Shown here piece by piece: positions 23,547 through 28,993 of a stretch of DNA of 28,993 nucleotides. Below the pieces are notes generated by a model. That model saw nothing but the letters and a program-made list of their open reading frames with translations. It did no database searches and was not told where the DNA came from. Every line of letters starts with the position of its first letter. Within the stretch, counting starts at the first letter, position 1. This DNA is from Syntrophaceae bacterium UBA4810. GTDB lineage: Bacteria; Desulfobacterota; Syntrophia; Syntrophales; Smithellaceae. The position numbers were made by a program, and so were the translations under genes. Where the stretch lies: positions 1 to 28,993 of the forward strand of contig DHGA01000034.1 of NCBI GenBank assembly GCA_002402545.1, written 5' to 3'.

Positions 23547-24293
23547 ATGTTTGGAGCATCTATGCCGTTTATTTTTATCATAGCGTTGGTGGTGATGTTT
23601 TTGTTCTCCGCCATTAAAATTTTGAATGAATATGAAAGAGCGGTTATCTTTCGTCTGGGCCGCATTCGGGACGTAAAAGGACCGGGGTTGATTATTATTA
23701 TTCCCGTCATCGATAAAATCGTCAAGGTCGATATGCGGACAATTACCATGGACGTGCCGCCGCAGGATGTTATTACCAAAGACAATGTTTCCATCAAGGT
23801 CAGCGCCGTCGTGTATTTCCGGGTCACAGAAGCGAACGCGGCGCTTGTCAACGTCGAAAATTATTTATACGCCACCTCACAGTTGGCTCAGACAACGCTA
23901 CGCAGCGTTTGCGGGCAGATGGAGCTGGATGAAATTCTTTCCGAGCGTGAAAAAATCAATATGCACCTGCAGGGAATATTGGACCGCAGCACGGAGCCAT
24001 GGGGGATTAAAGTATCTCTGGTTGAAGTAAAGCATATTGACCTGCCTGAGGAAATGAAGCGCGCGATGGCCAAACAGGCCGAGGCGGAAAGAGAAAGAAG
24101 AGCAAAAGTCATCAATGCGGAAGGCGAATTCCAGGCCGCGCAGAAACTAATTGATGCCGCCGCGTTGATGCAGACACAGCCGATGTCGCTGCAGTTACGC
24201 TATTTGCAGACATTAAATCAGATTGCTGCGGAAAACAGCTCCACTATCGTGTTTCCCCTGCCCATTGATTTGATTAAGCAGTTTTTTAAATAG
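23547..24293 (+). CDS. Slipin (stomatin/prohibitin SPFH family)
   Basis: A 248-residue membrane protein of the SPFH family, which forms oligomeric scaffolds in the inner membrane. A hydrophobic N-terminal hairpin (about 1-20) leads into the SPFH domain: KILNEYERAVIFRLGRIRDVKGPGL, TMDVPPQDVITKDNVSIKVSAVVYF and a helical tail (EEMKRAMAKQAEAERERRAKVINAEGE). The C-terminus ends with a short hydrophobic patch (IVFPLPIDLIKQFF), the type of substrate cut by the NfeD protease upstream. The near-perfect Shine-Dalgarno AAAGGAGGT (23531-23539) suggests high expression. A strong terminator follows at 24311. Confidence 0.95.
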   Translation: MFGASMPFIFIIALVVMFLFSAIKILNEYERAVIFRLGRIRDVKGPGLIIIIPVIDKIVKVDMRTITMDVPPQDVITKDNVSIKVSAVVYFRVTEANAALVNVENYLYATSQLAQTTLRSVCGQMELDEILSEREKINMHLQGILDRSTEPWGIKVSLVEVKHIDLPEEMKRAMAKQAEAERERRAKVINAEGEFQAAQKLIDAAALMQTQPMSLQLRYLQTLNQIAAENSSTIVFPLPIDLIKQFFK

Positions 24294-24310
24294 ACGGATA
24301 AATTACAAAG

Positions 24311-24344
24311 AAAAGCGGCCGGATGTAATAATCCGGCCGCTTTT
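24311..24344 (+). terminator. Rho-independent terminator after the slipin gene
   Basis: AAAAGCGGCCGGAT (24311-24324) pairs perfectly with ATCCGGCCGCTTTT (24331-24344) around a 6-base loop, GTAATA. The 14-base-pair, GC-rich stem ends in TTTT, though the T-run is short. Symmetry of A and T ends means it could also act on the other strand. It closes the nfeD-slipin unit 18 bases after the slipin stop. Confidence 0.9.
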
Positions 24345-24370
24345 GATGAAAGATTAAGGAGATTTGTTTT

Positions 24371-24679
24371 ATGGCTAAAGACAAGCTAAATATTCTTACC
24401 GGCGGCATGATTTTAATTACTTTAGGCGTATTGATTTATCTTTCCAAAGCGGAGATTTATTCTTTCGGCAAAACATGGCCGATATTGCTCATTGTCGTTG
24501 GCATCTGCACGCTTATTCAAAGATTTAAGGATATCGGCGGCTGGTTTATTACCGTTGTCGGCGTAATGTTTCTGATTACGGAATTTTACGGTTTACAGCT
24601 CTATCAGTATTCCCAGTATATATTGCCGGCAGTGCTGATTATGCTGGGAGTGTTTGTGTTGCTTAAACGTAAAAAATAG
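24371..24679 (+). CDS. Small four-helix membrane protein (LiaI/LiaF or DUF5668-like)
   Basis: A 102-residue protein that is almost entirely four hydrophobic helices with short turns. The repeated pattern G-x-x-L-I-x-x-G and TWPILLIVVGICTLIQR resembles the N-terminal membrane region of LiaF and the small LiaI/DUF5668 proteins, which respond to envelope stress; this is pattern recognition, not a proven match. The C-terminus is basic (KRKK). AAGGAG precedes the ATG. It follows the terminator, so it needs its own promoter or read-through, and lies 80 bases before the aminotransferase gene. Confidence 0.75.
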   Translation: MAKDKLNILTGGMILITLGVLIYLSKAEIYSFGKTWPILLIVVGICTLIQRFKDIGGWFITVVGVMFLITEFYGLQLYQYSQYILPAVLIMLGVFVLLKRKK

Positions 24680-24759
24680 GCAATTCAAAAAACGGTAAAT
24701 CATTTTAAATAATTGCTTTGGCATTTAGGTTTTGCCGCGGAAGGTGAGGTCTTATTATC

Positions 24760-25950
24760 ATGACTGTTGCGCGCAAGATTAAAGCGTCTCTTACGAAATC
24801 TTCCATGATTAGAAAGATGTTTGAAGAAGGCGCGGCGATGAAAAAGAAATTCGGCGCGGATAAAGTTTACGATTTCAGTTTGGGCAATCCCAATGTTGAT
24901 CCGCCGGAAGAATTTAAAAAAGAACTGATAAATATTGCCGCGGAAAAGATTGCGCTGAAACACGGGTACGCGCCCAACGCTGGTTTCGCGGATACGCGCC
25001 AGGCAATAGCGCAAAAAATCAATAAAGCGCACGGGTTGAAACTCGGCGCTGATAATATTGTCATGTCCTGCGGCGCCGCCGGAGCGCTGAATGTCATTTT
25101 TAAGTCTATCCTTGATCCAGGGGACGAAGTTATCGTGCCAACGCCTTATTTTGTTGAATATCCATTTTATATTGATAATTATCGAGGTGTGGTAAAATTC
25201 ATAAACACTAATGATGATTTTTCATTAAATATCAATGCCATAGAAGAGGCGATAAACGAAAACACCAAGGCCGTTTTAATTAACACGCCCAATAATCCCA
25301 CGGGAAAGGTTTATGACAAAAAAAATATATCTGACCTGGCCGAACTGCTCAATCGCAAGGGTGCCGAACTGCTTAAGTCAATTTATCTGATTTCGGACGA
25401 GCCTTATAGCGAAATCGTATATGACAATATTCCCGTGCCCAGCATTTTAAAGGCGTATAAAAACGCGATTATCGCTTATTCATATTCCAAGACACTTTCT
25501 TTGCCGGGAGAAAGAATAGGTTACATAGCCGTGAACCCCGATATTGACCACGCAAATGATTTACAAAACGCTTTTATCCTGTGCACAAGGATACTTGGTT
25601 TTGTCCACGCGCCGGCGCTGATGCAAAGAATCGTGGCTAAACTGCAGAACGCGAAAATTGACGCCTCGGTATATCAGAAAAAACGCGATCTGCTCTGCGA
25701 TGGCCTGGCAAAAGCGGGATACAAATTTGAAAAACCTCAGGGCGCGTTTTATTTATTCGCGAAAAGCCCGATTCCCGATGACGTGGAATTTGTCAAAATG
25801 CTTTTGAAGAAAAATATTCTGGTTGTGCCTGGAAGCGGATTTGGGGGGCCGGGTTATTTCCGCGCCGCGTATTGCGTGGATGACGCGACAATAATAAATT
25901 CTCTGCCCGGTTTCACCGAGGCGATAAAAGAAATAACCGAAATTAAATGA
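24760..25950 (+). CDS. Class I/II pyridoxal-phosphate aminotransferase
   Basis: A 396-residue fold-type I aminotransferase. The PLP-binding Lys is K244 (SYSKTLSLPGERIGY), with the supporting N178 (NTPNNPTGKVY), D213 (ISDEPYSEIVYD) and R252. FSLGNPNVDPPEE at the N-terminus and FRAAYC near the C-terminus are family landmarks. The family includes aspartate and aromatic or branched-chain aminotransferases; the substrate cannot be named from sequence alone. The site AAGGTGAGG lies upstream of the ATG. It stands alone, with a TPR gene 24 bases after its stop. Confidence 0.92.
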   Translation: MTVARKIKASLTKSSMIRKMFEEGAAMKKKFGADKVYDFSLGNPNVDPPEEFKKELINIAAEKIALKHGYAPNAGFADTRQAIAQKINKAHGLKLGADNIVMSCGAAGALNVIFKSILDPGDEVIVPTPYFVEYPFYIDNYRGVVKFINTNDDFSLNINAIEEAINENTKAVLINTPNNPTGKVYDKKNISDLAELLNRKGAELLKSIYLISDEPYSEIVYDNIPVPSILKAYKNAIIAYSYSKTLSLPGERIGYIAVNPDIDHANDLQNAFILCTRILGFVHAPALMQRIVAKLQNAKIDASVYQKKRDLLCDGLAKAGYKFEKPQGAFYLFAKSPIPDDVEFVKMLLKKNILVVPGSGFGGPGYFRAAYCVDDATIINSLPGFTEAIKEITEIK

Positions 25951-25974
25951 TTTAATAATGAAAGGAATCCGGAA

Positions 25975-26745
25975 ATGCTGACACGAAAAATTTCAAAATT
26001 ACTGCACATAATAATTTTATCAGTTTGCTTCGCGCTGCTGATAAATAATTTGGTTTACGCGGATGATAAAAAACCTCAGGAGGCAAAAGCGCCGGAATGG
26101 GAATGGCTGGAAAAAGGAAACGCCCTGTTTGTGTCCGGTAAATATCAGGATGCCGTCAATGCTTACTCTAAAGCTATCGAGCTTAATCCCAAAGTCGCGC
26201 TGTTTTATAACAACCGCGGATATTCGTATCGCCATCTTAATAAATTTGAAGAGGCGATCGCTGATTACAGCAGGGCGATTAAAATAGACCCGAAATACGC
26301 CGGAGCGTATAATAACCGGGGCGTTGCCTACGGCAAGCTGGGCAAGCATAATAAAGAAATCGCGGATTATAACAAAGCCATCGAGCTCGATCCCAAAGAC
26401 CCTGTCGTATATTACGACCGGGGAATTGCCTACGGAAAAACCGGCAAATATGAAAAGGAACTGGCGGATTATAACAAAGCGCTAGAGCTTGCTCCGAAAT
26501 TTACCAGTGTTTATTATAACCGCGCCTACGTGCACTGCAAGCTTAGAAACTTCTATCAGGCGATAGATGATTTTGATAAGGTAATTGAACAAAACCCGAA
26601 AGACGCGGAAGCCTATTATAACCGCGGAGTTGCCCACGGCAAAACAGGCAATTACAAAAAAGAATTGGATGACGTGAAAACAGCCGCCCGACTCGGGCAC
26701 AAAGGCGCGAGGGATTTACTGACAAAGCTCGGAAAAGACTGGTAA
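25975..26745 (+). CDS. Secreted TPR-repeat protein
   Basis: A 256-residue protein with an N-terminal signal peptide (about 1-28, basic then hydrophobic, ending NLVYA-DD) and about six tetratricopeptide repeats from about residue 45 to the end. Consecutive repeats are close copies (YNNRGYSYRHLNKFEEAI, YNNRGVAYGKLGKHNKEI, YDRGIAYGKTGKYEKEL), which suggests internal duplication. It should lie in the periplasm or at the outer membrane as a scaffold. AAAGGA precedes the ATG. Repeats and hairpins follow in the 196-base gap. Confidence 0.85.
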   Translation: MLTRKISKLLHIIILSVCFALLINNLVYADDKKPQEAKAPEWEWLEKGNALFVSGKYQDAVNAYSKAIELNPKVALFYNNRGYSYRHLNKFEEAIADYSRAIKIDPKYAGAYNNRGVAYGKLGKHNKEIADYNKAIELDPKDPVVYYDRGIAYGKTGKYEKELADYNKALELAPKFTSVYYNRAYVHCKLRNFYQAIDDFDKVIEQNPKDAEAYYNRGVAHGKTGNYKKELDDVKTAARLGHKGARDLLTKLGKDW

Positions 26746-26790
26746 TATTCTTTATTGTATGTTGGGTTTAATACCTAGACGTTTGCGTCT

Positions 26791-26845
26791 TCATTCCGGC
26801 GAAAGCCGGAATCCAGAAACTGGATGCCAGCGTGCGTTGGCATGA
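26791..26845. repeat. Dispersed palindromic repeat (TCATTCCGG type)
   Basis: Three hairpins lie in tandem: ATTCCGGC-GAAA-GCCGGAAT (26793-26812), CCAG-AAA-CTGG (26813-26823) and ATGCCAGCG-TG-CGTTGGCAT (26824-26843, one G-T pair). The block begins TCATTCCGG and ends GGCATGACA, the form of a non-autonomous repeat common in bacterial genomes. It lies 46 bases after the TPR stop. Read as RNA it could terminate or stabilise the message. Confidence 0.7.
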
Positions 26846-26855
26846 CAAAAGGATA

Positions 26856-26870
26856 CCCCAGTGCTTGGGG
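26856..26870. repeat. Small hairpin after the palindromic repeat
   Basis: CCCCA-GTGCT-TGGGG forms a 5-base-pair GC-rich stem. It lies 10 bases after the larger repeat and 71 before the protease ATG, and may be part of the same repeat unit. No T-run follows it. Confidence 0.5.
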
Positions 26871-26941
26871 CGGCGAGCTTCATTTACTGTTTTTTTAGTG
26901 GCGGTATAATTCCAGTAGAAACAAAATTTTCAGAGGTAAGA

Positions 26942-27589
26942 ATGTTTAAAAGAAAGTTTTTCCCGATTGATTTTCAACTTCTCGCGGTATTAACCGCTGT
27001 TATTTTATTCTTTATGCCCGCAATTATCCAAGCGGGCACTTTTTACAGTTGTGTGGATAGTGAAGGCAACGAAACAATTTCCGATTATCCCGTGGGCGGA
27101 AAAAAGTGCAAGCCGATAGGCGGTTTTGAAAAAACAGAAAGCACACAGGAAAAGAATACCGCGCCTCAGCGCTTGGATTTAACAGATACTTCTTCAGATG
27201 AAAAAATAACAAAAGTTACAGTGCAGGGAAACCGCGTTCTGGTTCCGGTAACCCTTACTTATGGGAATAAAGAAGTCGATGTTCAATTGGTGATGGATAC
27301 GGGCGCGACAGGGACAGCCATAAATGCCAATGTAGCTGATGATCTATACATAAACCTAAACCAGGCAAGAAAAGAAAAAGCGGGGGTCGCCGGCGGCGGT
27401 GTTATCGAGGTAAGCGTGGTTCAGTTGACAAGTATCACCATCGGGCCGCACACAATCCGTAACCGCGCAGTTGCCGTTCTTCCCCCGGAAAGTTACGCCC
27501 TGGATTATGGCGGATTGCTCGGTATGGATGTACTGGGCAGATTTTCATACCGCCTTGATTTAGCAAAACAGGTTATAGTATGGGAATAA
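26942..27589 (+). CDS. Secreted retropepsin-like aspartyl protease with DUF4124 domain
   Basis: A 215-residue protein. A signal peptide spans about 1-31 (cut near IQA-GTFYS), a DUF4124-like cysteine-containing domain follows (YSCVDSEGNETISDYP, with C37 and C56), and the C-terminal half is a retropepsin-like domain: LVMDTGATGTAI with the catalytic D119, and GLLGMDVLGRF. Only one DTG is present, so the active form should be a dimer, as in retroviral proteases. It is expected in the periplasm. I chose the ATG at 26942 because AGAGG lies just upstream and a signal peptide starts there; the longer frame from 26861 begins at the edge of the repeat cluster. Confidence 0.85.
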   Translation: MFKRKFFPIDFQLLAVLTAVILFFMPAIIQAGTFYSCVDSEGNETISDYPVGGKKCKPIGGFEKTESTQEKNTAPQRLDLTDTSSDEKITKVTVQGNRVLVPVTLTYGNKEVDVQLVMDTGATGTAINANVADDLYINLNQARKEKAGVAGGGVIEVSVVQLTSITIGPHTIRNRAVAVLPPESYALDYGGLLGMDVLGRFSYRLDLAKQVIVWE

Positions 27590-27637
27590 ACAGATCATTC
27601 CTTATTCTTAATTATGGATTTTTAATTACTTCTTCCT

Positions 27638-27678
27638 GAAAGGTTGTTTGCTTGTTTTGTAAATTTATACAACCTTTC
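27638..27678. repeat. Inverted repeat downstream of the protease gene
   Basis: GAAAGGTTGT (27638-27647) and ACAACCTTTC (27669-27678) are perfect 10-base arms around a 21-base loop. It lies 49 bases after the protease stop and 50 before the -35 box of the next promoter, so it may be a terminator without a T-run or an operator. The left arm belongs to a longer motif (CTTCCTGAAAGGTTGTTT, 27633-27650) that recurs at 28972. Confidence 0.6.
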
Positions 27679-27727
27679 AATTGGAAATAAATACAATTCG
27701 CACACTTTTTTTGTGGTTAAGATATCC

Positions 27728-27756
27728 TTGACATACAATACCGTGACTCCTATAAT
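27728..27756 (+). promoter_or_regulatory. Consensus sigma-70 promoter for the DUF5692 gene
   Basis: TTGACA (27728-27733) and TATAAT (27751-27756) are both perfect and 17 bases apart, the ideal arrangement. The predicted start is near 27763, giving a leader of about 70 bases that ends in AGGAGG (27821-27826), a full Shine-Dalgarno site six bases before the ATG. Confidence 0.85.
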
Positions 27757-27831
27757 CTATGCGTTAAAAAGACAGTTCTTATCAATTATAATTTACCTTT
27801 AAAAACCATTAATGTCACTAGGAGGAATAAT

Positions 27832-28887
27832 ATGTTTACTTTCAGTACAGACGTTAGTTCCGTTTTAGTGTGGCTTGTTTGGATTGCGGCATTCGTCGCC
27901 TTGTTCGGCTCTAATGAGATTGGCCGCAGATTCAAATGGGCAGGTTTTGCAATGTTTGTTGTATTGCCGATCGTTCTGACAATTTTATGGCTTACAACAT
28001 TGAGTGATACAGCTTATATGGACTGGTTCCATCTGGCAAAGGTTTACTCATCAACAGCCGGATGTATCGGTTTCTGGTGTATCAGGCACCTTCGCGGTAC
28101 AGGCAAAGACGGAAAAGTTTGGAAATTAAGTGAAAAGAAATGGGCATTATGCTTTCCGCCGCTCATTCTGGCCATCAACATCATCGAAGCCGTTGTTCGT
28201 GACTTCCAAGTAGGTGCACTTTATTCAGTTCCTACGATTGAGTTTTTGCACAATCAGATTCAATACTACATCGGCGGTTCATGGAATTACATGAACGGAA
28301 TTGCCGGTATCCTTAACACCATCACAATCACGGGATGGTTCGGAATCTGCATCCGTAAGAAGACAGCCAGTGACGGGAGCATGGATATGTTGTGGCCGGA
28401 TATGCTCTGGTTCTGGATTATTGCTTATGATCTTTGGAACTTTGCCTATACTTACAACTGCCTGCCCGGCCACTCCTGGTACGCCGGATTAGCATTGTTG
28501 GCAGCTCCCACACTTTGCGCCTTTACAGTAGGCAAAGGCGCCTGGTTGCAACATCGCGCCCAGACACTTGCTTTGTGGTGCATGTTCGCTCAAACATTCC
28601 CCGCATTCATCGACAAGGGTCCATTCTTTGTAAACTCAACTGCAAGCGCGGCAATCGCAGCGGCTGCAAAAGACATTTCATTGACACAAGAAGGTTTATA
28701 TCCGGTCGCCTCCGCGACACCCGATACTACAGCATTATTTGTCGTGAGCCTGCTGGCGTTACTTTCTAACATTGCCGTATTCTTGTACATGATATACAAA
28801 GTGATCAAAACCAAGCGCAATCCTTACACAGGCGATCTTTACACAGATCTTAATGAATACAAAAAGATTAAAGCACTGGCAGAATAA
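27832..28887 (+). CDS. DUF5692-family integral membrane protein
   Basis: A 351-residue protein with about eight to nine membrane helices, of normal length for what I recall as DUF5692; no function is known. Landmarks are FGSNEIGRRFKW, WFHLAKVYSSTAGCIGFW, PPLILAINIIEAVVRDFQ, MNGIAGILNTITITGWFG, DMLWPDMLWFWIIAYDLW and KGAWLQHRAQTLALW. The helices carry unusual numbers of Trp, His, Asp and Glu, which suggests a buried polar site or ligand pocket. A perfect promoter, a perfect ribosome site and a terminator at 28909 make it a single-gene, strongly expressed unit. Its AGGAGGAATAAT leader is unlike that of other genes here. Confidence 0.85.
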   Translation: MFTFSTDVSSVLVWLVWIAAFVALFGSNEIGRRFKWAGFAMFVVLPIVLTILWLTTLSDTAYMDWFHLAKVYSSTAGCIGFWCIRHLRGTGKDGKVWKLSEKKWALCFPPLILAINIIEAVVRDFQVGALYSVPTIEFLHNQIQYYIGGSWNYMNGIAGILNTITITGWFGICIRKKTASDGSMDMLWPDMLWFWIIAYDLWNFAYTYNCLPGHSWYAGLALLAAPTLCAFTVGKGAWLQHRAQTLALWCMFAQTFPAFIDKGPFFVNSTASAAIAAAAKDISLTQEGLYPVASATPDTTALFVVSLLALLSNIAVFLYMIYKVIKTKRNPYTGDLYTDLNEYKKIKALAE

Positions 28888-28908
28888 AAAAGAGTTATTG
28901 CCAAATAA

Positions 28909-28939
28909 GATAGGGGGTAGGTTGAAACTGCCCCCTATC
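28909..28939 (+). terminator. Probable terminator after the DUF5692 gene
   Basis: GATAGGGGGTAG (28909-28920) pairs with CTGCCCCCTATC (28928-28939) around the loop GTTGAAA, with one G-T pair in 12. The T-run after it is weak (AAACTTTAT). It lies 21 bases after the stop codon. Confidence 0.75.
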
Positions 28940-28971
28940 GAAACTTTATAGGTTTAACAGATAATAAATTG

Positions 28972-28989
28972 CTTCCTGAAATGTTGTTT
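28972..28989 (+). repeat. Second copy of the CTTCCTGAAA-GTTGTTT motif
   Basis: CTTCCTGAAATGTTGTTT matches 27633-27650 at 17 of 18 positions. The first copy precedes the DUF5692 promoter by about 80 bases; this copy follows its terminator at the window edge. The pairing suggests a duplicated upstream region, perhaps ahead of another gene beyond the window. Confidence 0.5.
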
Positions 28990-28993
28990 TAGG

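Noticed and set aside
26791..26870. CRISPR array or tRNA in the hairpin cluster
   Set aside because: There are no regularly spaced direct repeats and no cloverleaf; the hairpins differ in sequence and fit a dispersed palindromic repeat.
26861..26941. Upstream start for the aspartyl protease
   Set aside because: The extra 27 residues come from the repeat edge and would bury the signal peptide; 26942 has a ribosome site.

Overview
The window looks like chromosome from a Gram-negative, deltaproteobacterial-type bacterium (Desulfobacterota, perhaps near Syntrophus/Smithella). This is an inference from gene content, not a database result. The evidence is an LPS core with Kdo synthesis and Lpt transport genes, the order kdsA-kdsC-lptC-lptA-lptB-rpoN-hpf-ptsN-rapZ typical of that group, a KdsA with the metal-binding Cys, and dispersed GTCATTCCG-type palindromic repeats. 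Base composition is moderate, and real genes mostly carry clear Shine-Dalgarno sites.

Layout. 1-476: the C-terminal end of a sensor histidine kinase, cut by the window edge. 554-766: a small Cys-rich protein with its own promoter. 778-3463 (minus): crotonase, PptA-like tautomerase and a 7TM-PAS-GGDEF diguanylate cyclase. 3464-3697: no intact gene, but two palindromes and a decayed acetyltransferase tail. 3698-8007 (minus): a run of closely spaced genes comprising an HXXEE membrane protein, a GNAT acetyltransferase carrying an in-frame palindromic repeat, two small membrane proteins, an AT-rich orphan, a Nudix/RsbRD-N-like fusion and a methyltransferase. 8037-8483 (minus): rpiB.

8599-18629 (plus) is the conserved core: a XerD-like recombinase, a large membrane-anchored TPR protein, kdsA, kdsC, lptC, lptA, lptB, rpoN, hpf, ptsN and rapZ. 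It joins Kdo synthesis, LPS export to the outer membrane, sigma-54, ribosome hibernation and nitrogen-PTS regulation. Promoter-like sequences precede lptC and hpf. 18657-19982 (minus) is a convergent M23 peptidase.

20248-28887 (plus): coaBC overlapping a family-4 uracil-DNA glycosylase, then nfeD-slipin with a strong terminator, a small 4TM protein, a class I/II aminotransferase, a secreted TPR protein, a dispersed repeat cluster, a secreted DUF4124-retropepsin-like protease, and a DUF5692-type membrane protein under a textbook consensus promoter and Shine-Dalgarno. No tRNA, rRNA, CRISPR array or complete insertion sequence was seen. No stretch longer than 300 bases lacks a gene.

The most unusual items are the repeat domesticated inside the GNAT reading frame with a second decayed copy of the GNAT tail nearby, the Nudix/RsbRD-N fusion coupled to a methyltransferase, and the strongly expressed DUF5692 gene flanked by a repeated motif. 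I did not find a clearly new multi-gene defence or metabolic system.
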